A DNA stretch of 38,678 bases from positions 5,998 to 44,675 of the forward strand of contig CADEDM010000015.1 of the NCBI GenBank assembly GCA_902826065.1. The letters run 5' to 3'. Every line of letters starts with the position of its first letter. The stretch's first letter is position 1. Source of the stretch: an uncultured Acidobacteriota bacterium (GTDB taxonomy: Bacteria > Acidobacteriota > Vicinamibacteria > Vicinamibacterales > UBA2999). A program made the position numbers and the translations under genes. Of the stretch, positions 24,120 to 32,154 are shown one piece after another. Under the pieces are notes generated by a model. That model had not been told where the DNA came from and ran no database searches. It worked only from the letters and a program-made list of their open reading frames with translations.

Positions 24120-26324
24120 TCACGCGTTCGAGTCGTCTCGCGCGGTGGCGGTGTACCACTCGATGAGGGCGCGCTGCGCCTCGAGCCGTGGCAGGTCTGC
24201 CGGAGGCACCAGCCGATCGTAGTGGCCGGCGGACGACAGCACCCAGGTGCGGTCGGTGTCGCGCAGCATGGTGTCGAGCACGACGTCGCGCAGGTGCGCG
24301 CGCAGGTCCGGATCCTGCACCGGCACCAGCACCTCGACGCGGCGGTCGAGATTGCGCTCCATCAGGTCGGCGCTGCCGATGTAGACCTCGGGCTGGCCGC
24401 CGTTCTCGAACCAGTACAGCCGCGAGTGCTCGAGCAGCCGGCCGACCACCGATCGCACGCGGATGCGCTCGCTGATGCCGGGGATGCCGGGCCGCAGACA
24501 GCAGACGCCGCGCACGATCAGGTCGATCGGCACACCGGCCTGCGAGGCGCGGTAGAGCAGCTTGATCGTCGGCTGGTCGGCGACGGCGTTGTTCTTGATG
24601 ATGATCGCCGCCGGACGCCCCGCCGAGGCGTGCTCGATCTCGCGCTCGATCAGCGCGCGGATGCCCTGGCGCACGCCGGTGGGCGAGACCAGCAGCGCGT
24701 TGTAGCTGCGCTTGTTCGAGTAGCCGGTGAGGGTGTTGAAGACCTCGGAGACGTCGTCGACGATGGCGTCGTTGGCGGTGAAGAGGCCGAGGTCGGTGTA
24801 GATGCGCGAGGTGACGCGGTTGTAGTTGCCGGTGCCGAGGTGCGCGTAGCGCCGGATCCCCGAGGCCTCCTTGCGCACCACCAGGCACAGCTTGCAGTGC
24901 ACCTTGATGTTCACCAGCCCGTACACCACGTGCACGCCGGCCGATTCCAGCCGCGTCGCCCAGGCGATGTTGTTCTTCTCGTCGAACCGCGCCTTCAGCT
25001 CCACCAGCACCGCCACCTGCTTGCCCTGCTCGGCGGCCTGGATCAGCAGGTCGACCAGCGGCGAGTCGGGGCCGATGCGGTAGAGCGTCATCTTCAGCGC
25101 GACCACGTGCGGGTCGGCGACGGCGGCGCGAAGGAAGGTCTCGACCGAGGTGAACGAGTCGAACGGGTGGTGCACCAGGAAGTCCTGGTCGGCCACCTGC
25201 TCGAACACGTGCTCGGCGTCGTCGGGCGCCCACAGCGTGCGCGGGTGGAACACCGCGTCCTTCAGGGCCGGCCGGTGCAGCGCCGCGACCTCGCGCAGGT
25301 CGCTCAGGTCCATGCGCGCGCTGGTGCGCGACACGACGTCGTGATCGACCTCGAAGTTCTCGATCAGGATGTCGAGGATGCGGCGCGGCGTGTCGCCTTC
25401 GACCTCCAGCAGCGACGGCGCGCCGTAGCGCAGCTGCTTCAGGCCGCGGTCGACGCTCTCGAGGAGGTCGTCGGCCTCGTCCTCCTGGATCACCATGTCG
25501 GTGTCGCGGATGACGCGGAAGAGATGCGCGCTTTCCACCTGCGTGCCGGGGAACAGCGCCCGGATGTTGCGGCGGATGATGTCTTCCAGGTACGCGAAGG
25601 TGGTGCCCGACTCGCGCGCCAGGCCGGCCGGCAGCGCCACCAGGCGCGGCAGCATGCCCGGCACCTTCACGCGGGCGAACTTGGTGCGGCCGCCGTGACG
25701 CACGCGCACCGCCAGGTTCATGCTGAGGTTCGAGATGAACGGGAATGGGTGGCCCGGGTCGAACGCCAGCGGCGTCAGGACGGGGAAGACCTGCGTCTCG
25801 AAGTACTCGGTGAGCCAGGCATCGACAGCCGGGGTGTAGTCGCCCTGGTCGAGGAAGTGGATGCCCTCGATGGCGAGCTGCGGGCGCAGCTGTTCCTGCC
25901 AGCACCGCGTCTGTTCCGCCATCTGGTCGGCCGCGCGCGCGCGGATGGCGGCCAGCTCCTCGTCGGTGCTGAGACCGTCGATCGACGTGTCCTCGATGCC
26001 GGCCCGCAGCTTCTTGAGCAGCGTGGCGACCCGCACCATGAAGAACTCGTCGAGGTTGGTGGCGGCGATGGCCAGGAACTTCACCCGCTCGAGCAGCGGG
26101 TGGGTGGCGTCGGACGCCTGGGCGAGGACGCGGCGGTTGAACTCGAGCCAGCTGAGCTCTCTATTGATATAGAGCGCGGAGTTGCCGAGGTCTTCGCGAT
26201 CGAGGCGGGCCCAGTCGGCCGCCACCGGGGCGGGTCGCGGCGCCGGCGCCTGCTTGCGCCGCTTCCGGCCGGCGGTGGGCGCCGGTCCTGAACCGTGCTC
26301 GGGGGCTTCGGGGGGACGCAGCAT
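24120..26324 (-). CDS. ppk1: Polyphosphate kinase 1
   Basis: 734 residues. After a Pro/Arg/Lys-rich N-terminal extension of about 45 residues comes the PPK1 core: YINRELSWLEFNRRVLAQA (about 52-70), FLAIAATNLDEFFMVRV, TPLAFDPGHPFPFISNLS and HHPFDSF. The catalytic His477 lies in the HxK motif KVHCK, followed by YAHLGTGNYN. The second histidine His633 is in RLLEHSRLYWFENGG, 156 residues later, as in characterised PPK1 enzymes. It reversibly makes polyphosphate from ATP. The ATG at 26324 starts just before the extension; a longer frame crosses the promoter. Upstream lies a pair of GTTAC repeats with 11-bp period. Confidence 0.96.
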   Translation of the reverse strand: MLRPPEAPEHGSGPAPTAGRKRRKQAPAPRPAPVAADWARLDREDLGNSALYINRELSWLEFNRRVLAQASDATHPLLERVKFLAIAATNLDEFFMVRVATLLKKLRAGIEDTSIDGLSTDEELAAIRARAADQMAEQTRCWQEQLRPQLAIEGIHFLDQGDYTPAVDAWLTEYFETQVFPVLTPLAFDPGHPFPFISNLSMNLAVRVRHGGRTKFARVKVPGMLPRLVALPAGLARESGTTFAYLEDIIRRNIRALFPGTQVESAHLFRVIRDTDMVIQEDEADDLLESVDRGLKQLRYGAPSLLEVEGDTPRRILDILIENFEVDHDVVSRTSARMDLSDLREVAALHRPALKDAVFHPRTLWAPDDAEHVFEQVADQDFLVHHPFDSFTSVETFLRAAVADPHVVALKMTLYRIGPDSPLVDLLIQAAEQGKQVAVLVELKARFDEKNNIAWATRLESAGVHVVYGLVNIKVHCKLCLVVRKEASGIRRYAHLGTGNYNRVTSRIYTDLGLFTANDAIVDDVSEVFNTLTGYSNKRSYNALLVSPTGVRQGIRALIEREIEHASAGRPAAIIIKNNAVADQPTIKLLYRASQAGVPIDLIVRGVCCLRPGIPGISERIRVRSVVGRLLEHSRLYWFENGGQPEVYIGSADLMERNLDRRVEVLVPVQDPDLRAHLRDVVLDTMLRDTDRTWVLSSAGHYDRLVPPADLPRLEAQRALIEWYTATARDDSNA

Positions 26325-26339
26325 GCGGGACCGCCGACC

Positions 26340-26385
26340 AGCATACCAAAGGGCCCCGGCCGGGCCCGTGTAACGAACAGGTAAC
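26340..26385 (-). promoter_or_regulatory. Candidate Pho-box-like repeats and -10 of ppk1
   Basis: On the minus strand GTTACCTGTTC and GTTACACGGGC are adjacent 11-base units (GTTAC at 26385-26381 and 26374-26370). A TATGCT hexamer follows (26345-26340), with no recognisable -35. Direct repeats of 11-bp period are how PhoB/PhoP regulators recognise DNA, and ppk is a known phosphate-regulon gene in other bacteria. Confidence 0.4.
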
Positions 26386-26473
26386 ATCTGGGAAATCAGC
26401 AGGATACGGGCCTGTCCGCGGCCCACGCCGCTGGTCCGGGGCGCCGCGGGTCGGACCTGGACCCGGTCGTGAG

Positions 26474-26479
26474 TAAGAT
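26474..26479 (+). promoter_or_regulatory. -10 hexamer of a likely leaderless TolB-like transcript
   Basis: GTAAGATCGGCCG runs straight into the ATG at 26486: TAAGAT plus six bases. It nearly duplicates the string before the GNAT/aminotransferase fusion (GTAAGATCGCGGCC then ATG). Confidence 0.45.
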
Positions 26480-26485
26480 CGGCCG

Positions 26486-27400
26486 ATGCGCCGTTCGTCG
26501 TTGCTGCCGATCCTCGCCGGTCTCGTGGCGAGCGACTTGTCGATGGCCGTGGCCCAGACGCCCACGCCCGCGCCGCCCGCCACCGAGATCCATCTCGCGC
26601 CGATGCGCCTGCTGCCCTCGGCCCCCACGATGGGCCCGGCACGAGTGGCGTCGGAGAATCCGGGCGGCTACGACAACCAGCCGGCGTTCGGCGCCGACGG
26701 TCGCGCCATGCTGTTCACGTCGAGCCGCGGTGGCGCGCCGACCGACATCTATTTCCTCGAACTGCAGACGCGGCAGATTCGCCGCATGACCGACACGCCC
26801 GAGGCCGAGTACTCGCCGACGCTTATGCCGGATGACGGCGGCGTCTCGGTCATCCGCGTCGAGAAGGACGGCACCCAGCGGGTGTGGCAGATGGGCGAGG
26901 CCGGCACCGCGATGAAAGTGCTCGCCCCTGAGGTGAAGCCGGTCGGCTACCACGCGTGGATCGACGCGCGGCGCCTTGCCGTGTTCGTCCTCGGCAAGCC
27001 GGCCACGTTCCAGGTCGTCGACCTCGCGACGGGCAAGGCGACCGTGCGCGCGTCCGACATCGGCCGCGCGGTGCAGCGACGGCCGACCGGGTCGATCTCG
27101 TTCGTCCAGCGGGTGGGTGAGCGCTGGATGGTGCGTGAGCTCGTGCCCGCCACCGACGAGATTCGCGACGTCGTGCCGGCGCTGGAGGGCAGCACCGACC
27201 GCGACACCGCCTGGGGGCCCGACGGCTCGCTCTTCATGACGAAGGGCGGGGAAGTCCACTGGTGGCGGCCGGGCCAGACCGGCTGGACGCTGCTGGCCGA
27301 CGTCGGCATCGGCACCCTGTCGCGGATGGCGGTGTCGCCGGACGGCCGCTGGATGGCGCTGGTCGCGGTGGAAGGCTCGGCCGGGGCCAGCCCGAAGTAA
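26486..27400 (+). CDS. Secreted TolB/PD40 beta-propeller-like protein
   Basis: 304 residues. A signal peptide (RRSSLLPILAGLVASDLSMAVAQ, cleavage near residue 24) precedes a repeat region. PD40-type blades are visible: NQPAFGADGRAMLFTSSRGGAPTDIYFLELQTRQIRRMTDTP, EYSPTLMPDDGGVSVIRVEKDGTQRVW, and later WGPDGSLFMTKGGEVHWW and MAVSPDGRWMALVA. It is probably a binding or scaffold protein outside the cytoplasm; no enzyme motif is seen. It begins from a leaderless-type start and is followed 87 bp later by the paired aminotransferases, so its link to them is only positional. Confidence 0.75.
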   Translation: MRRSSLLPILAGLVASDLSMAVAQTPTPAPPATEIHLAPMRLLPSAPTMGPARVASENPGGYDNQPAFGADGRAMLFTSSRGGAPTDIYFLELQTRQIRRMTDTPEAEYSPTLMPDDGGVSVIRVEKDGTQRVWQMGEAGTAMKVLAPEVKPVGYHAWIDARRLAVFVLGKPATFQVVDLATGKATVRASDIGRAVQRRPTGSISFVQRVGERWMVRELVPATDEIRDVVPALEGSTDRDTAWGPDGSLFMTKGGEVHWWRPGQTGWTLLADVGIGTLSRMAVSPDGRWMALVAVEGSAGASPK

Positions 27401-27425
27401 CCCGTTCGGGGGAGACCGGCGGGTG

Positions 27426-27431
27426 TAGAAT
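27426..27431 (+). promoter_or_regulatory. Candidate -10 (TAGAAT) of the aminotransferase/HD gene run
   Basis: TAGAAT lies 56 bp before the ATG at 27488, in the 87-bp gap after the TolB-like gene. The real start has GGAGGG upstream, so this transcript would have a normal leader. The -35 is weak. Confidence 0.35.
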
Positions 27432-27487
27432 CCGCATGCTTCACATGCCCGGGCGGCATTCCGGCGGCCGGGCGAGGAGGGCAGGCG

Positions 27488-28678
27488 ATGTCCCTGACTC
27501 GGCGACGGTGGCTCGAGGACGCGTTCGGCGTCCCGCGTGACGGCGGCTGGATCGCCGCGCGTGGCCGCGAGGCCTGGCGGGCAGGTGACGTCGCTGCCGC
27601 CCAGGCCGCCGCGTCCCCTGCGGCTCGCCGGATCCGCATCTCGAGCAACGAGAATCCGCTCGGGCCCGGCGCGCACGTCATCTCGGCCATCACCGGCGCC
27701 TTCGGCGACGCTTCTCGCTATCCCCCCAACGCCACGCGCCGCGAAGGCACCCTCATCGCCGCGCTGGCGAAGACATACGGGGCCAGCGACGCACACGTGA
27801 CCCTCGGCGCCGGATCCGGCGAACTGCTCGCCAACGCCGTGCGCGCGTTCACGTCGCCCTCGCGTCCGCTCGTCACCGCCTGGCCGTCGTTCGAGGCGCC
27901 GAAGGAAACCGCGCTGAAGATCGGCACGCCGGTGCGCGAGGTCGGATTCGATGCCGGTCTGAAGATCGACCTCGCGAAGATGGCCGAGGCGGCGAAGGGC
28001 GCCGGCCTGGTGTTCTTCTGCAACCCCAACAACCCCACCGCGACCGTGCATGGGAAGACCGCGGTCGTCGATCTGGTGAAGGCCGTGCGCCAGGCGTCGC
28101 CCGACACCGTGATCCTGCTCGACGAGGCTTACCACGACTACGTGACCGACCCGGCCTACGAGACCGCGGTGCCACTGGCGCTGTCGACGCCGAACGTCTT
28201 CGTCGCGCGCACCTTCTCGAAGGCCCATGGCATGGCCGGCCTGCGCGCCGGCTACGCGATCGGCGACCCCAGGGCGATCGCGGCGCTCGCGGCCTACAAG
28301 ATGCCGAACGGCCTGGGCACGCTGACGCTGGCGGCAGCCGAGGCGTCGCTCGCCAACACCGCGCACATCGCCGCCGAGCGCGCCCGGAACACCGAGGTGC
28401 GCGCGTTCACGGTCAAGGCGTTCGCCGACCTGGGCGTGAGCGGCACCGACTCGCAGTCGAACTTCCTGTTCCTGAACATCAAACGGCCGGCGGCGGCCTT
28501 CCGCGACGCGTGCCGCGCGGCGGGCGTGTTCGTCGGCCGCGACTTCCCGCCGTTCGAGATGCAGTATTGCCGCGTCTCGATCGGCACGCAGGACGAGATG
28601 ACGCGCGCGGTGGCGGTGTTCCGCACCGTGCTGGGCGGCGCCACGACGACGTCGCGCCAGCAGCAGGGAGGACGGTAG
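27488..28678 (+). CDS. HisC-fold class I/II aminotransferase, copy 1
   Basis: 396 residues. The start ATG follows GGAGGGCAGGCG. Key PLP residues are present: SSNENPLG (53-60), GAGSGELL (108-115), CNPNNPT (178-184), ILLDEAYHDYV (Asp212, Tyr215), the Schiff-base K245 in RTFSKAHGMAGLRAGY, and an Arg in RVSIGT near the end. These match the histidinol-phosphate aminotransferase subgroup, but no other his gene is present. The N-terminus has RRRWLEDAF, which resembles a Tat motif without a proper hydrophobic core, so export is doubtful. The next gene is a close paralogue, pointing to a tandem duplication. The amino donor and substrate are unknown. Confidence 0.88.
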   Translation: MSLTRRRWLEDAFGVPRDGGWIAARGREAWRAGDVAAAQAAASPAARRIRISSNENPLGPGAHVISAITGAFGDASRYPPNATRREGTLIAALAKTYGASDAHVTLGAGSGELLANAVRAFTSPSRPLVTAWPSFEAPKETALKIGTPVREVGFDAGLKIDLAKMAEAAKGAGLVFFCNPNNPTATVHGKTAVVDLVKAVRQASPDTVILLDEAYHDYVTDPAYETAVPLALSTPNVFVARTFSKAHGMAGLRAGYAIGDPRAIAALAAYKMPNGLGTLTLAAAEASLANTAHIAAERARNTEVRAFTVKAFADLGVSGTDSQSNFLFLNIKRPAAAFRDACRAAGVFVGRDFPPFEMQYCRVSIGTQDEMTRAVAVFRTVLGGATTTSRQQQGGR

Positions 28679-28680
28679 CC

Positions 28681-29862
28681 GTGGCCCGCACCAGGAAGAA
28701 CGCGATGCCGCTGTCACGCCGGTCGTTCGTGCAGTCGATGAGCGCCGGCGCCGCCGGCCTGTGGCTGGCCGATCGCGGGCGCGAGGGCGCGCTGTTCGGC
28801 GGCGCCAGGCTCGAGGCGCAGGGAAGCAGTGCGCCGCTGCTGCTGTCGAGCAACGAGAACCCGCTCGGCTGCCACAAGGACGTCCTCGCGGCCGTGCAGG
28901 ACTGCCTCACCGAGGCCGGGCGCTACGCCTTCGCGGCGGCCGACGAGGTCACTGCGCTCGTCGCGAAGCGGCACGGCGTGAAGCCCGAGAACGTGCTGCT
29001 GGGGTCGGGATCCACGCAGATCCTCCGCACCGCCACGCATGTGTTCACGTCGAAGACCGCCGGGCTCGTGGCGGCGATTCCCGCCTACGAGGAGTGCGCG
29101 TCGTACGCGCGGCTGATGGGGCATCCGATCACCGGCGTGCCGCTCACGAGCCGGCTCACCATGGACCTCGACGCGCTGCAGCGCGCATCGAAGGGCGCCG
29201 GCCTCGTCTTCTACTGCAATCCCAACAATCCGGTGGGCACGGCCATCGGTGGCAGCGACACCCGCCGCTACCTGGCCGACGTGCTGACGCAATCGCCGCA
29301 GACGACGGTGCTCGTCGACGAGGCGTACTTCGAGTACGTCACGATGCCCGGCTACCAATCGATGATTCCGCTGGCCATCGAGAACCCGCGGGTCGTCGTG
29401 GCCCGCACGTTCTCGAAGTGCTACGGCATGGCGGGCCTGCGCATCGGCTACGCCGTCGGCCACCAGGACACCATCCGGACGATGGGCCAGTGGGACAACA
29501 TCGACCCGATCAGCGTGATGGCGCTGGCTGGCGCGAAGGCGGCGCTGGCGGTGCCGGCGACGTGGGTGGCGGCCGAGCAGCAGCGCAATGCCGAGGCGCG
29601 CGCGTTCACGATGCGATGGTTCGCGGATCGCGGCTTCACGCCCACCGACTCGCAGACGAACTTCATGTTCGTGGACATCAAGCGGCCGTCGAAGGACTTC
29701 AGGGACGGCTGCGCGCGTGAGGGGATTCTCGTCGGGCGCGATTTCCCGCCCTACGAAGCGACGCACGCCCGCATCTCGATCGGCACGATGGCCGAGATGC
29801 AGCGCGCGGTGCAGGTGTTCGAGCGCGTGCTGGCGCAACCGGCGAAGGCGGCCGCCGCCTAG
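28681..29862 (+). CDS. Tat-exported HisC-fold class I/II aminotransferase, copy 2
   Basis: 393 residues from a GTG preceded by GGAGG; an in-frame ATG at 28705 is an alternative start. A Tat signal is clear: LSRRSFVQSMSAGAAGLWLA. The mature enzyme shares with copy 1 the segments SSNENPLG, KGAGLVFYCNPNNP, DEAYFEYVTMPGY, VARTFSKCYGMAGLRIGYAVG (K246) and the tail VGRDFPPYEATHARISIGTMAEMQRAVQVF. The pair therefore arose by duplication. It would transaminate an unidentified substrate outside the cytoplasm if the signal works. It lies two bases after copy 1 and 36 bp before the HD-domain gene. Confidence 0.88.
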   Translation: MARTRKNAMPLSRRSFVQSMSAGAAGLWLADRGREGALFGGARLEAQGSSAPLLLSSNENPLGCHKDVLAAVQDCLTEAGRYAFAAADEVTALVAKRHGVKPENVLLGSGSTQILRTATHVFTSKTAGLVAAIPAYEECASYARLMGHPITGVPLTSRLTMDLDALQRASKGAGLVFYCNPNNPVGTAIGGSDTRRYLADVLTQSPQTTVLVDEAYFEYVTMPGYQSMIPLAIENPRVVVARTFSKCYGMAGLRIGYAVGHQDTIRTMGQWDNIDPISVMALAGAKAALAVPATWVAAEQQRNAEARAFTMRWFADRGFTPTDSQTNFMFVDIKRPSKDFRDGCAREGILVGRDFPPYEATHARISIGTMAEMQRAVQVFERVLAQPAKAAAA

Positions 29863-29898
29863 ACGAGGGTGTTTCGTTCAATTCGAGGAGGCCGACAC

Positions 29899-30729
29899 AT
29901 GGGCTTTGGCAAGATGGACATCGACCGTCGCGCGTTCATCGCGAGTCTCGGCGGCATTGCCGTCGTGGAAGCGATGGACGACGAGACGAAGGCCGAGGCG
30001 CTCGAGCACTTCATGGTCGAGAAGATCGACGAGGCCATGGGCGGCCACGTGGAACTCGCCAATGCGCAGGTCATGCCGGCGGCCGAGGACGCCACGGTGC
30101 GCCGTGGGGTGGGCAGCCTGTTCGCCCCGAGCGGTCCGCAGAACGCCCGCAAGATGCCGGCGCTGGCGGCCATGTCGGACAAGCCGACGCTGATGGAGTT
30201 CTTCGAGAAGCGCTGGGCGCCCGCCAACCACGTGCTGCAGAGCGCGACGCGCGCGATGAAGACGGGGATGAGCGAGGAAATCGTGATGGCCTGCCTGCTG
30301 CACGACGTGGTGCAGAACCTGGTGAAGGTCGACCACGCGTGGTGGGGCGCGCAGATGCTCGAGCCCTACGTGTCCGAGAAGATCTCGTGGGCCATCCGCT
30401 ACCACCAGGCCCTGCGCTTTTATCCCGACGAGAAGTACGGCTACGAGTATCCCGAGCTCTACACCCGCCTCTACGGCAAGGACTACGTGCCGCAGCCGCA
30501 CATCCAGAAAGCCTACGAGTTCGCGCGCAACCACAAGTGGTACTTCGAGGCGCGCATGATCACCGTGAACGACCTCTACGCGTTCGATCCGAACGCCAAG
30601 GTGTCGATCGAGCCGTTCATCGACATCATGGGCCGGCAGTTCAAGCAGCCCAAGGAAGGGCTGGGGAACGACAACAGCCCGGTCGCGCACATGTGGCGCA
30701 CCATGATGTTCCCCGACAACCCGCTCTAG
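29899..30729 (+). CDS. HD-domain protein, candidate PhnZ/MIOX-like diiron oxygenase
   Basis: 276 residues, start set by GAGGAGG eight bases upstream. The N-terminus contains a Tat-like RRAFIASLGGIAVVEAM with a short hydrophobic core. The HD region spans about 105-230. Candidate metal ligands are His111 (ANHVLQSA), His135-Asp136 (LLHDVVQN), His146 (VDHAWWGA), His169 (RYHQALRFY) and Asp225 (TVNDLYAFD). This H-HD-H-H-D set of six ligands is shared by HD phosphodiesterases with two metals and by the mixed-valent diiron oxygenases PhnZ and MIOX. The 24-residue first gap and the YH-x-A-x-R-x-Y follow-up resemble the PhnZ group, from memory. No PhnY/TmpA-type hydroxylase is nearby. The reaction is open. 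Confidence 0.7.
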   Translation: MGFGKMDIDRRAFIASLGGIAVVEAMDDETKAEALEHFMVEKIDEAMGGHVELANAQVMPAAEDATVRRGVGSLFAPSGPQNARKMPALAAMSDKPTLMEFFEKRWAPANHVLQSATRAMKTGMSEEIVMACLLHDVVQNLVKVDHAWWGAQMLEPYVSEKISWAIRYHQALRFYPDEKYGYEYPELYTRLYGKDYVPQPHIQKAYEFARNHKWYFEARMITVNDLYAFDPNAKVSIEPFIDIMGRQFKQPKEGLGNDNSPVAHMWRTMMFPDNPL

Positions 30730-30786
30730 GCGGAGCACGGGTCCCGGGGCTCCGGTCTCGGAACCCACCAGGTCGCGCTACAGTAG

Positions 30787-30813
30787 AAGGGCGGAGCCGC
30801 TGGCTCCGCCCTT
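30787..30813. terminator. Strong hairpin between HD-domain gene and c-type cytochrome-like gene
   Basis: AAGGGCGGAGCC-GCT-GGCTCCGCCCTT forms a perfect 12-bp stem with a three-base loop, 57 bp after the HD-gene stop. TACAGT at 30779-30784 just upstream could instead be a -10, placing the hairpin in the leader of the next gene. Confidence 0.65.
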
Positions 30814-30826
30814 CGCGTCTTCACGG

Positions 30827-32149
30827 ATGACACCGCACCGCTTCTTTGCCCTCGTGGCCGCCGCTGCCGCCGTGTGGCTCGGCGTCGCCGCCTCAGCCGC
30901 GCAGCGCTCCGACGCGTTTCCGGAGTCGCGCCATCATCCCGCGATCAAGTACGGGTCGACGTCGCCGTCGGATGCGATGGCCCAGCTCAACGCGCGACTC
31001 GAGCGGGGCGAGACGTCGCTGGCGTTCGAATCCGGCGGCCACGGCTACCTGAAGAGCGTGCTCGACGCGCTGGGCATCGACGCCAGTTCGCAGACGCTGG
31101 TCTACTCCGGCACCAGCCTGCAGGCCTCCTACATCACCGCCAGCAACCCGCGCGCGATCTACTTCAACGACAACGTCGCGGTGGCGTGGATTCGCGGCGC
31201 GCCGCTCATCGAGATCGCCGCGCAGGATCCGAAGCTCGGCACCGTGTTCTACCAGCTCTCCCAGACTGAGGGCAGCCAGCCGCGCGGCTCGCGCATGGAG
31301 ACGTGTCTGTCGTGCCACCTGTCGTGGGACACGCGCGCCGTGCCCGGCGTCTTCGTGCTCACGACGTTCCCGCGCAAGTCCGACCGCGACTACGCCGAGG
31401 GTGGCGTGAGCGACCACCGTGAGCCGCTCAGCCGTCGCTACGGCGGCTGGTACGTGACCGGCGACGCCGTGCCGTCGCGGCACATGGGCAACCAGCCGCT
31501 CATCGGTCCGCACGCCGTCGCGCCGGAGAAGACGCCGGCCCCGGCGTTGCGCACGACGCTCGCCGGCACCGGCCTGGTTCGCGACGTCGATCAGTATCTG
31601 CGGCCCACCAGCGACATCGTCGCGCTGCAGGTGCTCGAGCACCAGCTGCACGCGATGAACCTGATGACGCGCGCGGCGTGGGAGCACCGACTGGTGACGG
31701 GCGCCTCGGCGGAGGCGGCGGTCGCGCCACAGGACGAGCCGCGGCTGACGTCGCGGGTGCACGAAGCCGTGGACGAACTGGCGGACTACCTGCTGTTCGT
31801 CGACGAAGTGCCCCTGGGCCGCATCACGGGCAACTCCGGCTACGCCGAGTGGTTCCAGGCGCAGGGGCCGAAGGACCCGGCGGGGCGCTCACTGCGCGAG
31901 CTGAAGCTCGATGGCCGGCTGATGACGTATCCGCTGAGCTACACGGTCTACTCGACGGCCTTCGACGGCCTGCCGCCGGCTGTGCGTCAGGGCGTCTACC
32001 GGCGCCTGTGGGACGTGCTGACCTCGGCCGCGCCCGACAAGCGCTACGCGCACCTGAGCGCCGGAGATCGTCACGCCATGCTCGACATCCTGCGCGCCAC
32101 GAAGAAGGACCTGCCGGCGGTGTTCGCCCCGACCCTCGCCGCCCGGTAG
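30827..32149 (+). CDS. Secreted mono-haem c-type protein of unknown function
   Basis: 440 residues. A signal peptide (FFALVAAAAAVWLGVAASAAQ) ends near residue 26. One CLSCH haem-binding motif (Cys160, Cys163, His164) is present in ETCLSCHLSWDTRAVPG. The rest is about 400 residues with few known motifs: a segment YSGTSLQASYITASNPRAIYFNDNVAVAWI before the haem and a helical region after it. It is larger than a simple cytochrome c. Similar large CxxCH proteins occur in Planctomycetes and Acidobacteriota from recall, without assigned activity. It could take electrons from the HD-domain protein or a downstream oxidase, but this is speculation. It begins after a strong hairpin, so it may be a separate unit. 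Confidence 0.75.
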   Translation: MTPHRFFALVAAAAAVWLGVAASAAQRSDAFPESRHHPAIKYGSTSPSDAMAQLNARLERGETSLAFESGGHGYLKSVLDALGIDASSQTLVYSGTSLQASYITASNPRAIYFNDNVAVAWIRGAPLIEIAAQDPKLGTVFYQLSQTEGSQPRGSRMETCLSCHLSWDTRAVPGVFVLTTFPRKSDRDYAEGGVSDHREPLSRRYGGWYVTGDAVPSRHMGNQPLIGPHAVAPEKTPAPALRTTLAGTGLVRDVDQYLRPTSDIVALQVLEHQLHAMNLMTRAAWEHRLVTGASAEAAVAPQDEPRLTSRVHEAVDELADYLLFVDEVPLGRITGNSGYAEWFQAQGPKDPAGRSLRELKLDGRLMTYPLSYTVYSTAFDGLPPAVRQGVYRRLWDVLTSAAPDKRYAHLSAGDRHAMLDILRATKKDLPAVFAPTLAAR

Positions 32150-32154
32150 CCGGG

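Noticed and set aside
26325..26642. N-terminal extension of polyphosphate kinase
   Set aside because: The added residues are low-complexity and cross the repeat and promoter region and the divergent gene start.
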